Part shown: positions 11,823 to 22,732 of the stretch, one piece after another
Layout: each line of letters opens with the position of its first letter
How positions within the stretch are numbered: position 1 is the first letter of the stretch
The notes under the pieces: generated by a model
Seen by the model: the letters and a program-made list of their open reading frames with translations, nothing else
Told to the model about the DNA's origin: nothing
The model's database searches: none
Position numbers and translations under genes: made by a program
NCBI GenBank assembly: GCA_949361645.1
Contig: OX442422.1
Span: 5,083,642 to 5,147,641 of the forward strand
Reading direction: 5' to 3'
From: Spongilla lacustris
Taxonomy: Eukaryota > Porifera > Demospongiae > Spongillida > Spongillidae
Length of the DNA stretch: 64,000 nucleotides

Positions 11823-12077
11823 CTTTGCCAAGGAGCTCTTGCCAGCCCCTGCATCCCCACAAAGTATAACTTTATTAAAGGTGTGGACAGGATAGTCTTC
11901 ATAACAGGTAGAGTACTTTTGCAGCAATGTGATTACATCATACTTAGTAGCCATCATCAGTGGAGTGAGGTGTTTGTAATTTCTGATTTTCACATCAGTC
12001 CCAGGAGTGGAAAGGAGATGCTTTACACAATCAGCATTACCACCCTCAGCAGCAGAGTGTAATGGAGTGTCACCATC
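11823..12077 (-). CDS. ROCO gene exon: last ankyrin repeat plus Roc P-loop
   Basis: 255 nt, phase 0 to phase 0. It starts with an ankyrin repeat in the form used throughout the array (DGDTPLHSAAEGG...LLSTPGTDV), runs through a partial second repeat (HLTPLMMATKYDVITLL), and ends with KVILCGDAGAGKSSLAK. GDAGAGKS fits the Walker A consensus GxxxxGK[ST] and is the G1 motif of Roc. The donor is AAG/GTAAGT. This exon physically joins the ANK array to the GTPase and is the best evidence that the array and the effector domains are one protein. Confidence 0.87.
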
Positions 12078-12084
12078 CTGGTTT

Positions 12085-12108
12085 GGGGGGGGGGGGGGGG
12101 GGGGGGGG
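12085..12108 (+). repeat. Poly-G tract adjoining splice acceptor
   Basis: 24 G on the plus strand, so on the transcribed sense strand a run of C ends just before AAACCAG, the acceptor of the P-loop exon. The homopolymer thus forms the polypyrimidine tract of that intron. Confidence 0.85.
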
Positions 12109-12659
12109 AAATAGTTTAGTCAACTTGCTAGGCATGAATGACTTAAGTTTGAGCAATGCGCGATTCCTTAATATGCACCAGATGTATAGATGCTAATGAT
12201 CAGTTGATACATAATCTGTGCTGCATTTATGGTAAGTTGAGCGGCATTGCTACCAAAGCTAATCATTTCAGATATGCAAATGGTGCGAATTTTAGATATT
12301 TAGAAAGCTCCAAAACGGTTTGCTTTAGATAGACACATCTCCCTTCAGAGATGACCACACAAATGGCTATATCTCCTTAGCTTGTGTTTCAACTGATCAA
12401 AAATATAATGTTGTATGCATTAGGATAAATTTGTTCATATTAATCCTCTCCTGCCAGTTGACACTAACAGAATATAGTGTAAAACCTATCCCTTACCTAA
12501 GTCATTTTAAAATTCCATTTCAAGCCTTAATTAAGGATGACTTTACACTGCTTGTGTTGGATATTATAAGCTTATGTACATGTAGCCTTTCACTAAACTG
12601 CATCATTCAATTAGTCGTTATATGTTTATTCCAAAGCAAAATCACTGTTTACATGTAGG

Positions 12660-13890
12660 TGCATTAATGCCGCTTATGATCAAAGTCAGGGATAAAGTTT
12701 GGGAAACTGGAAGAAGCTTTTTAGTGGTACGAAGGGAGTGATTACAAAGTACACTAAAGAGAGACAGGAAGTAGCTAAATAGAATCAGCTGGACGCATAT
12801 GTGAAGCAATGGTTAAGCCTCCATGCAAGAAGCAAAACATGACCTGGCAGTGACAATGATAAAGATGATGGTACCAGTGAGACAGAAGAAGAAAGGGAGA
12901 ACAATGTGCAAAGAGAAGAGAGTAGTCAATTGCAAGATAGGGAATAAGCACAATATTGGAATGCTCATGGCAGAGAATGGGTGGCAATTGACCACCTTAG
13001 TGTTGACCCTGCAGTAAATGCCTACACAGGGATTACTAATTTGAACTGGGGAACTACTTGGGAAGGTACTGAGAAGAGTATATGGAGTATTTCTTCTACC
13101 TCATGTTTTATGTGGACTCCATTCCTTATGTTTTGGAGTATGCCAACATCAACCTCCTAGCTAAAAAGAAAGCACTTTGTCAAAAGCATAAAATTATAAA
13201 GTGGCTCGGCATAAGGCTGGCAGTGGCTGTTGATGCAAGAAGGGTTCCACCTTCCAACATATTACAAATCAGAGAGTGATGTAGTTTCGACTGCTGCTAC
13301 TATGAGGGTCACTCTGGTTTGAAACTGTCATGGTTAATAGTCATTAATTCATGTCTCCAACTGGCACAAGAACCTGTGAAGGTATGTGTAGTGCCCATTT
13401 AATATTCCCCACATGCAAGATCCTTAGCATCATCTGAAACATATCAAACCCAGCTGGTCACACGATTGTTTGTGATGATTGCATGAGTGCCAGGAAGGGG
13501 GGTGATAGTAAGTAAAAAGCAAATGGTTATAAACCAGAAGGAGTTGTGCGCTAATGATAGTTGTCAGTCACAAACTACTTCAGACAATTACCCCAGGTGG
13601 CAGCAATTTAATTGCATGTGTTTTGAGTTAAAAATTGCAACTGATACACCCTGGAATACCATCAGGGCATTTACGCCACAGAATTGATGTAGTTGAACCA
13701 TATGATGCAGTACACAAAAACGATACCAAGGCCAGTTATAGTGGAGAAGTTCTTTGAGTTTGTCTTTTCAGCCAATTGATGTGCATGAAGATTACACCCA
13801 AGGCTGACTTGTAATTGTAAGAGAGCCGATAACTCATACATGGTGGCACAGAAGATTTGGGACTAACTGGGGTATGTGTTGCTGATGCTT
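12660..13890 (+). pseudogene. Old, heavily degraded piggyBac-like transposase
   Basis: Fragments in several plus frames match successive blocks of the transposases at 22.7-24.7 and 33.2-34.8 kb or of that family. They are an acidic N-terminal region (about 12850-12950), YANINLLAKKKA...KHKIIKWLGIRLAVAVDARR (13140-13240), GHTIVCDDC near 13455, and DVHEDYTQG then TWWHRRFGTNWGMCVADAYL (13778-13895). The last two correspond to the second and third catalytic regions. Stops and frameshifts abound. It is more divergent than the other copies and seems an independent, older insertion. Confidence 0.55.
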
Positions 13891-14319
13891 ACTTAAGGCG
13901 TTTCTTCACCAGCAACCCGAATCCGGATCAATCCAGATTGGGGGTGCGTCCACACTAGGTAATTAGTATTTATTCAACCAAACTGAATTGATGCAGTAAA
14001 GCGCCTACCAATGATAGAAAATGGCTGCTGTTTAATTCACTTTGGAGTTTGGAGGAAACTCACACATTTGGTGGGGGTAAAGGTGGGGGAGGGGGGGGTC
14101 AGATGTGCAATGACAGCTCGATGGAGTTGTATGCAACAAGTTAATCTATCAGCGGATAGCTATTGCACTGCGGGTACGATCATATGTGGGAGCAGTGCGT
14201 CCTGAAGATGAAAAACCTAGTGCAGAAATACAAAAAGGTTATAAGCATGCATGATTCATAGAATTATACGAGACGTAGACGCGCACAGATTAAGGACTCT
14301 AATGGACAGGAGGTAGTAA

Positions 14320-14545
14320 TAAATTTTCATGTTATCTGTTATGAAGGTACCATTGAACAAACTACATGCACGTTTTACTGCTTGATTCGTGAAAATGATA
14401 TAATATTACACAGAGCGGGACGTGATCTGCCCAAATCATTGGCGCAAATCGAGCATGAAAATGTGCACATAGTTTGTACTTTATCTCCATAAAGAATGAT
14501 ATAAAAACAACAAACAGAACAATCCAATAGCTCTATCTACAAAGC
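14320..14545. repeat. Diverged relic of the foldback element family found at 44.9 kb
   Basis: A central block (GCTTGATTCGTGAAAATGAT ... AGCGGGACGTGATCTGCC ... AAATCATTGGCGCAAATC) lines up with the loop region of the large palindrome at 44866-45695. It keeps an inverted layout: an ACAAACTACATGCACG-type arm mirrored by CGTGCACATAGTTTGT-like sequence. The outer arms are lost or unrecognisable. Shows the family has transposed more than once. Confidence 0.55.
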
Positions 14546-14737
14546 ATTTATACATAATAGTACATACAAGAACAAAACACAAAAGTAAAGAAAAAACATA
14601 AACGGGTTGACCAAACCAACTTAGTCCATGTAACCAGGGAGCTCAGCAGTCAGGGGCAGATGCAGGATTTTGGCGAGGGGGCCAACATGAATAACTGATG
14701 AAGGGGAGGGAGACACACGCGAAAATGTTTGTGGTGT

Positions 14738-15150
14738 GCATTCCAATTTTTCCACAGATTGTACATGTAGAGGGAGTAGAAACTAAGGCAATCAACACCA
14801 ATAAAAGAGTGCCACTCCGATAACGTTACGTTCTGGTTCCAGACTATTGTACTTTTACAAATATAAATGGCTGTGTTGGTACATCACTGTACATGCATGC
14901 GCTTTTCTTTGCTATTTGAGCCACTTAGAAGTTACAATCACATTCCGGCAGATGACATACTTCAAGCAGTGAACAGTATCATTCAGCATGACATTTGCAC
15001 GCAAAATTTCATTTTGAACACATTCCAATTTTTCCACTGATTGTACATGTAGGGGGATTAGAAATGGAGGCAATCATAACCAATAAATGCGTGCCACTCT
15101 GTTACACCCTGGTTTCCAGGCTATTGTGGTTTTGCAGATTTAAATGGCTG
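14738..15150. repeat. Two-copy local direct duplication
   Basis: About 130 bp starting TCCAATTTTTCCACAGATTG at about 14750 recurs at about 15025 with substitutions and ends at TAAATGGCTG in both. No coding function seen. Confidence 0.6.
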
Positions 15151-15204
15151 CATGTCTTTCATCGCAGATTTACATTGTATGTTACATGCGCTGGCTTAGT
15201 TTCT

Positions 15205-15800
15205 TTGCTACATGTACATGTATGTTACATTACCTCGCTGAACAGCTACAGCGAGGCGTTGAAGATACGAAAAGAACTTCTCTTTCCCTGACACCTTACG
15301 AACATAATAAGCAAGATCCTGTACGAATGAAAGGGTCTGTTTTCCAAACACATCTGATGTTTCTATGACAACTGGAGCAAAAAGGTACACATTGGGGTTC
15401 ATATTTGAGTATTTGTCGGATTTTTTTTCTCAGCTTGGTCAGCCACTGCTCCTGCCTCCTGTGATGCAACTCTGCTATAAGAAGGTGCATCCCATACAAA
15501 AAGTTTTCCACATTTCTATGGAATCAAGGTAGCACCATCTGGCTTCTTACCATTGGAACGAGAGATTCCACTGGGTTCAAGTCGTGATGGAATCTGAGAT
15601 GCTCCTAAAGCTCTGTGCATTCAAGGAACTATGAGTGACCTTGGCTTTGGACACAACTAAGGCCATGGGTGGCAAAGGTGCACAACCACAGTGATGGCAA
15701 CAATGTGGTTTACAAAATGCCAAGCCAAGACGGAGGCAGATAGCAATCTGAAAGGTGGAGGCAGTGCATTAAGCCAAATGCCTGATACTTCTGCAAAAGC
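15205..15800 (-). pseudogene. Retroelement pol C-terminal fragment
   Basis: On the minus strand, read from about 15800, fragments appear in shifted frames: LRLGLAFCKPHCCHHCG, then LEPSGISRSNGKKPDGATLIP, then AGAVADQAEKK, then FAPVVIETSDVFG ... FVQDL ... YLQRLAVAVQRGN. This order is the tail I associate with reverse-transcriptase-bearing retroelements of invertebrates. Several frameshifts and a missing core show it is dead. The exact clade (LINE or DIRS-like) is not settled. Confidence 0.55.
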
Positions 15801-16435
15801 TAGAAGGCGACATTTGAATGTCTCATTCGTTGCCTAGTTCAATAAATCCTCCTTGATGGCTAGGATCGTTGCAATGTATATTATATAATTATATATGCGA
15901 TAGAAAACTATGTCGGAAACTGTTCAGGCTGGTATTTAAAATGCTCAATCAAAAGCCACACCCACGGAGCCAATAGACCCACTACAGTGGGTCCTGATAA
16001 ACAGAAGTACTCAATATCCTAAATTCAAGATTTTATCGATCCTAACATCAGGATCGTATTGTGTAGATTATTAAAGAACATGTAAGTAAAGAAACAATAA
16101 CATTTGCTATTAACTTGTCCAATAAAAAGCCTTTTAGTTATGGCAACTGGATGCATCTCTGTGATATTACACCTTCATTTAAATTAAAATACTCCCAGAA
16201 GCTTATGATAGTGACTTTGTTGATTCTGATGAATTAAAATGAACTATTCCGGTTTTGCATCCAGCAACAAGCACCCCAAACACTTACATGCAGCTAATTT
16301 CTGAGCTGTATTAATTTTAGGGTATACAATCCAAACCTATGACTTTGACAACCTTTCGTTGACCAGGTTATGGATTTTATATATCTTATGGCTTCTTTGT
16401 ACATGTGCATTTTCAATAGGAAAATGGTAACGCAC

Positions 16436-16537
16436 CGTATTCTTAATATTCACATCAATATATGGATAGGAAACGAGATGTTCCACACAAGTAGTATGAC
16501 CTTCTCTTGCAGCAAGGTGTAATGGAGTATCACCACC
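16436..16537 (-). CDS. ANK exon, 34 codons (GGDTPLHLAAREGH type)
   Basis: Acceptor CTCCAG and donor ACG/GTGCGT, phase 0-0. One complete ankyrin repeat; the usual LLSTPGIDVN loop is changed to LVSYPYIDVN. Being the next ANK exon upstream of the P-loop exon, it is probably directly spliced to it. The donor GTGCGT is weaker than in sister exons. Confidence 0.72.
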
Positions 16538-16539
16538 CT

Positions 16540-17494
16540 GGAGTGGGCATAATGGATAATGTACATGTTTAATCATTCATAGGCTGTTACATACTGACAC
16601 TACAGAATGCATGCTGGGTGCAAGAAGTTTATGTGAGGACAACAAGGGTTGTGAATACAATGAGCAGTATACACATTATTGCCAATATATAGTTACACAA
16701 CTGGACTTAGCGAGCAATGTTTTTAAGTGACAATGATCTCCGTGCTTGTGTATTGTGGCAGGGTTGTAACTGTAGCACTTAACAAGAGTGCTCACAGTAG
16801 CAAGGGATTACTAGGGTAAATACAAAATCATCCGTGTGAGTGTGTGTGTGTGCATGTGTGTGTGTACGTGAGTGTGTAGTGTGTACATGAGATACCATGA
16901 TGTATTACGCTGTATTTATTCCATTAAAAATTCAATGTTAGGATTTGTATAAACAAGGGACTACATCATTTAATACTGCATAAATTCATCATTAACTACA
17001 TATAATTGCTGTTATCTTTCAATTCCTACACATAAACCAAATTTTTTATATTAAAGGTTTATCTTGTATGAGCCTGAGTATTTTTTTGCAACCATCTGAA
17101 ATTCCACACACTTGTCTTCTCTGGAAATTCATGTAGACACAAGTAATTTAGAAAACACTACACTAAACATAGACAAAAACACACAGACACACATGGATAA
17201 ATGATAAACATACAAGGAAGATATGCTGGGCAACCTTGTTCCATTGACAATTTAATTTTGGTGATGTATACTTGTTTGTTATTTTAATGCTGTGAGTATC
17301 TAAACTCGCAGGGTTATACAATATGTTTACAATATTTTCCAAATGTCCTGGTTTCCTATGGTTTTAAACCTCTGTGGTGTGGATTAATTTCTATTTTATT
17401 GCATACATGTAATTACTGTCAAATATAAAATTCTGTACCGGTACCTAAATACTTTTAAATACAAAACTACATCATCATATAGTACTTAACTCAC
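16540..17494. other. Intron with TG-rich microsatellite
   Basis: About 0.95 kb of AT-rich intron with a GTGTGTGCATGTGTGTGTG stretch at about 16836-16880. No other feature supported. Confidence 0.5.
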
Positions 17495-17596
17495 CTCATC
17501 TTTAATATTAACATCAATATCATGAGCAGAAAGGAGACGTTCCACACAAGTGATAGCACCCTCCTTTGCAGCATTGTGTAATGGTGTAGTTCCATC
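17495..17596 (-). CDS. ANK exon, 34 codons (DGTTPLHNAAKEG type)
   Basis: Acceptor CTCCAG, donor GAG/GTGAGT, phase 0-0, one ankyrin repeat ending ...LLSAHDIDVNIKDE. Good splice sites and an intact frame make this one of the more diverged but apparently functional repeats, likely older than the near-identical ones further right. Confidence 0.75.
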
Positions 17597-18181
17597 CTGG
17601 AGTGGAGAAAATTGTTGTCAAAAATGCACACAAGTACATGTAAGACACGGTCATCTTTCGTACGCTACAGTCTTCAGCAATTGGGTGCTGCAAACCATAT
17701 AGATCACAAGGTTTAGAAGTGGTAGGAAGTCTGTATGCTCTGATGTAAAACAAGACAAAATAGGTGTAGTATAGCCTCAAAACATTCTAGCAGATGCATT
17801 GTAAAACATACTTTGCTGTAGATATTCAGTGCAACTAGGACTTTCCTTAGCATTGCATGCAATCTGTTAATTATTGTTAACCATGCCCGCTGTTAAGGTT
17901 GTATGCGGCCACCACTATAGCTGCATGTGATTCCAACAATGTGACAAAAGCGGCAATAGCTTTTCTTCTAAACAACACTGAAAACTGAACTAGTCCATAA
18001 AGAATGTTATTATCTACAGGTACATGTATGCGATGTGAATTGTTCATACACTGCCATTAGTAATTTGAAACCAAGCAATGTCTACAAAATACGTCTTCAA
18101 TCTGTGCGCACACCATGATATGGCATAAAATAAATTTAAATGTGTATCTGAGATGTAGAAAGGTTAAATGAACCAACTCAC

Positions 18182-18283
18182 TTCACTTCCAATATTCACA
18201 TCAATACCAGGAGTGGAAATAAGATGTTCCATACAAGTAGTATCATCATACAACACAGCATGATGTAATGGAGTTTGACCATA
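18182..18283 (-). CDS. ANK exon, 34 codons (YGQTPLHHAV type)
   Basis: Acceptor CTCTAG, donor GAA/GTGAGT, phase 0-0. The core TPLH motif is kept; the helix has VLYDDTTCMEHLIS and the repeat ends STPGIDVNIGSE. Its closest sister is the exon at 27378-27479, which shares the YG start, the CTCTAG acceptor and the G/A-SE end. Confidence 0.73.
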
Positions 18284-19154
18284 CTAGAGTGGGTGGAAAA
18301 TAAGCACATGTACAGTATGTGGTGGGTACATGTAAATGTACATATAATCGCCATTGAAATACAAAGCCATATACAGTAGTAAAGAATGTACTGGGACAAT
18401 CAGATCTTGCAATAAAACGTACCAAAAACACTGTTTTGGTCTTATTGGTGATTTTCCCCACTGATTTAATTATAGTACAGTGAATTAATTTGCAGTGGAA
18501 CAAAACAATCACAACAAAAATCATGTACATCTGTTATGTGAACGATGAAAGGTTTGTTCAGAAGTAAGCTCACAGTTGGCACATGAATGCATAGACATTG
18601 TGAACTCCAGTCGCATGAGACAGCAAACCATTCCTCAAATGACAGGACATGTTCTTGGTGTAGTCTTTTATTGTACTGAAGACAGCTTTTCTTCACTGGA
18701 CATTTCGAGGGGTGCACATGAACTATACGCACATGCATGTATTTAGAGTTTTATGTGTGCTAAAATATCACAAAGAAGCGACCTTATAATATGGCTATGC
18801 ACTTGATGATCAACATAGAGGTAACATGTGTGGATCAATCATACTTAACGTTCAAAGTTTACCAAGGGTACAATGTATACGAAAACACCATAAATTTTAA
18901 GCACAACTGGGCTTATAAATTATAATTTTGGGTAGTGATCTGACACCACATGCCAATTTGGTCTGATATAGTAAATACTTGGGTGGACATTCATAAATAG
19001 TTGGATGTTAGCTTTCATATGCGCTTATATGTATGTACACTTTGTAGGTCATAGAGAAGCCAGGTGAACAATTGATATACATTGTTGAACTTGCATTGCC
19101 AAATTCTTTGACACATGTCTCCAATCACCGGAATCGATCCCTCTGCACGGATTA

Positions 19155-19880
19155 CGTAGGCATGTGTACCTACTTTTAAGTTGTTGCGTTCTGTATCGTA
19201 GTGTGTACCCGATGCTACAAACAGTATACTAGTTTAGAATATGTGTGTGCGTGTGTGTGTTGGTGAAGATTCCACAGTAATGTAACATGAACTAACATCA
19301 ATTCCAAAAATGACAAGCAATACTTACACAACATCGATTGGACCCATTTGAACCCCAGAAACAGATCATCCTTTGGACCGTGTACTAATGAAGTGCAGTT
19401 TTCTCACCACATGAAAAGACACTTACATGTATGTGATGCACACCTTCCACCTCCCTCATATTGGTCTTACATGTATTAGTTACCATGGCAACCTGATAAG
19501 GTACACTGATCTTGTGCAACCGTGTCAGTGCTGTTGTTGTACACACTTTGCAGATATAGAAAGGCAGGAGTAGGTAGGGAGAGGGAGAGGGAGAGGGAGG
19601 GAGGATGAGGAGGATAAGGTCATAAGGTAATCTATAATCTATGGCGACTGTCACATTTGATCACATATACACATGTTTCCGTATGCTATTGAGCAGGATG
19701 CTGACTGGCCATTGAATATTTTAGGTATAGCTAGGCATAAAGACTAGAGAAACACACTATTAATCTTCACCAACGCACACACACACACATTCTAAAATAG
19801 TATTCTGTTTGTACATGTAGCATCAGGTACACACCACAATACAGAACGCAACAATGTATACATAGGTACAAATACCTACA
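19155..19880. mobile_element. Terminal-inverted-repeat element with TG-microsatellite arms
   Basis: A left arm at about 19155-19275 (GTAGGCATGTGTACC ... TTGTTGCGTTCTGTAT ... TGTGTGTGTTGGTGAAGATT) is mirrored by a right arm at about 19758-19880. The arms are about 120 bp and about 480 bp apart. The interior has no ORF of note, so this is probably a non-autonomous DNA element in the intron. Target duplication not identified. Confidence 0.55.
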
Positions 19881-20747
19881 GGGCGTGCGTGTTCCGTATA
19901 GAGCGGTCAATTCCGGTCATAGGAGACAGGTCGGCACTGCTTACAGACCATTAACCCGTTGCAGATGGAGCTTGTTCATTATATTGATAAAGACAAGAGT
20001 TCATTTTTCCTTTTCCAATACTTTAAGATATTCTGAATTTAGGCCTGATCACGTGCAACTTTGACAATCAAGCCCAATAGGCCCTCCGTGTAAAAATAAA
20101 TTAAATAGTGAAAAAGTACATGGACTGAGGGGCCATTGTATTTTGATTTAGTCGTTTGAATTCATGAATAAATTCAGCAAGTTATTATTGCAGCTTTTGG
20201 TTTGAATTTATGAATAAATTCGGCAAGTTTTTATTATTAAAATTCAAGAAAATGTTGCAGTATTTGGATGCCTCTAAAATATCTGTTTTTGATCAGGTGT
20301 TATTGGGAAGTATTTATTAATTGTCATTTCATTGATTTTATATTTTCAGTACATAATAAATAAATATATTAATTGTTTGTATTGTGTGTGGTTGTGTGTG
20401 AATCAATGATTTGAAAATAATTTTTTAGTATGTTTACATTTTACATGCATTTAGAGTTTTTATGCGCGCTACAATATCACAAAGAAGCGGCCTTATGTTA
20501 TGACAAAGATATGGCTATTGCATGCAATGATCGATGTAGAGTTTACATGTGTACATGTAGATAAAATCGAAATTAACATCTAAAGCTTATACAAAAAGGC
20601 CCCAAATCTTATTTAAGCACAACATAGATGGTGGTTGGATTGGCAAAGTGGTCATATGGTTAAGTGATCTTATTTCCGTGTGATCTTATTTGGTGAGCTG
20701 CTGCTGTATATATTTAAAATAATGTTATATTGAATGGACCAACATAC

Positions 20748-20849
20748 CTTATCCTTTATGTTCACATCAATGCCAGGAGTGGAAAGAAGACGTTCCAATG
20801 TAATAATTTGATCTCCCTTTGCAGCAAGGTGTAATAAGGTATCACCATT
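20748..20849 (-). CDS. ANK exon, 34 codons (NGDTLLHLAAKGDQ type)
   Basis: Acceptor CCAAAG, donor AAG/GTATGT, phase 0-0. Repeat with KGDQIITLERLLSTPGIDVN. Duplicated at 31183-31284 with the same amino-acid sequence as far as read. Two further close copies (26911, 28645) have LVAKGHQ instead. Confidence 0.75.
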
Positions 20850-21300
20850 CTTTGGTGGGTAAAAAATTGAACATGATGGGTACAGTGTACACGTGCATAT
20901 ATGGATTGTAGGCTATAGAATACAAAAAAGTAATTAGCAGGGCTGCTATTGGGTGTAATTGCACTTTTAAATATATATAATTATGTTTTTAAAAAATTGT
21001 GCTTATTCATTTCTAAATGTGATGATTCTATTTAAACTCCCCACCACACACTCAAATCGCAACGAACACAATAAAACAGATCGCATGCAGTGGGGGATCT
21101 AATTAAATTGGTTAATTTAAACTTCTGCTTGGTCTAACAAACTGCAACCATGTACATAAAAAATTACACTCTGTTCCTCAATATGTTCAAGGATGATAGA
21201 TAACGAGAGAGGGAGGGAGGAGGGTGGGGGGAGGATAGGAGGGAGGGAGAATAAAACTAATAGCACATACATGTACATTGTACATTACACCTACATGTAC

Positions 21301-21396
21301 CTTATCAGTCTGATTAACGTTAGCTCCAGCTTCAATAAGTGTCTTCACTATCTCTAGATGTCCATTATATCTAGCTGTCCACAATAGACTCTTACC
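21301..21396 (-). CDS. ANK exon, 32 codons (GKSLLWTARYNGH type)
   Basis: Acceptor TATTACAG, donor AAG/GTACAT, phase 0-0, 96 nt. Encodes the ANK variant ending [14 protein letters not shown]. The 32-codon type belongs to a second subfamily that elsewhere follows a 34-codon DNTTPLYVA exon, giving 66 residues for two repeats. Here the expected partner is missing upstream, where the piggyBac-bearing segment lies. Confidence 0.75.
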
Positions 21397-21548
21397 CTGT
21401 AATATAAAAGTCATCATAACCAGGCTATGAACTCCTCAAAACCCCTCCTCTAATATTTCATTGTAATGAATCAATGGTGTACAATTATTGCTCATTACAA
21501 AGAACAATGGGCTATACAATACATATATTTCATCTTTAATCTGCGTGA

Positions 21549-22468
21549 AACGATCCTGAATTCAGGATTGGTAAAATCCTGAATTCAGGATAGTGAGTTC
21601 TTCTGTTTATAACAACCATTGCAATGAAAATTAAAATCATTAAAACATAGAAGCTGTTTGTTTCAACAATGGTGCGCACATTCTATAGCATGGAATAATT
21701 TTAATCATCTAGAAAGCTGCCCAAACTTCAAGGATGCATAAGCACGTTTTGATGCTCTCGCTTACATAAATTAAACGATTAGCAATTTATAGTTTGTAAT
21801 GCTTACAAAGAGCATTGAACATATCAATTTTACTCCTTTTCACTACTTATTGGTGGTAACACCTCCAGACTCCTGTATTTTTATCAAACTTGTACACAAA
21901 ATAATAGAAAAATGCAATTTATTATCACTGTCCGAGCATACCCCCTTTCTTTTTATGTCCCAACAGTACTGATGACAGCATTTCTACCAATGCCAGGTAT
22001 TTCTGCATCGCTCTCAACGACAGAAATGTGTTTTTATTTTTATTTTGCAGAATCTAACCATTGTACTACCCGCTTTGACTCGTTTCGCTTAGTCCGCCAT
22101 GAGTTAATTCGATGCTCTTACCTCCTATGTCCCATATTCTTGAATTTGCTTAAATGGCTCTCCTTCCAGATTTTTGTAACAGTTTCTGTCTTGAAAGTAA
22201 GCTTCCTGCTCTTTCCTCAACTTTATACCCGACTTTGATGGTAACCGCGGCATTATTTATAAACAAAAAAGGAAACTAAGCCTAAACATTGTTTTTTTTT
22301 CAAAAAAAAAAAAATATTTGAATGACTAAAATGGATAGTGCTGTTTAGATGAAAGCCTATTGAAGCTAAATAGCAAAAAAAAAGTCATCAATACCGTTCG
22401 AATTGATGTTGATACGAGCGGTGTAAAGTCATCCTTAATTCAGGATTTCCATCCTGAATTAAGGATGA
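21549..22468. repeat. Paired palindromes flanking about 0.85 kb next to piggyBac
   Basis: Two copies of ATCCTGAATTCAGGAT stand about 28 bp apart at 21551-21593. At 22431-22467 ATCCTTAATTCAGGAT and its inverse ATCCTGAATTAAGGAT form a hairpin eight bases before the element's left TTAA. Copy 2 of the duplication has the same arrangement (31991-32033 and 32870-32908). The motif could be the ends of another small element into which piggyBac inserted. Confidence 0.5.
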
Positions 22469-22732
22469 AAATAGATTAATCTACGAATGCGCAAGCCTAT
22501 GTTCCCGCAAAGTTCCCGCATAAATGCAAGCAGTTGTAGAACAGTGTATTAGGAGCAGGCAAATAAAAAGCATGGAAAATGATAACAAGGGTGCAACAAA
22601 GCAATGTAGCAGCTTAGATGCAATGTTGATCGATTTTGCGGGAACCTAGCGGGAACCGCGGTTCCCACGCGAGCATCTCTATTGAGAAGCGGTGCTTTAA
22701 CAATTATAAAATATACAAACCATTTACTCAAT

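Noticed and set aside
21912..22238. 108-codon plus ORF repeated at 32351-32677
   Set aside because: Conserved between copies only because the whole segment is a recent duplication. Composition is that of AT-rich intron and the opposite strand is equally featureless.
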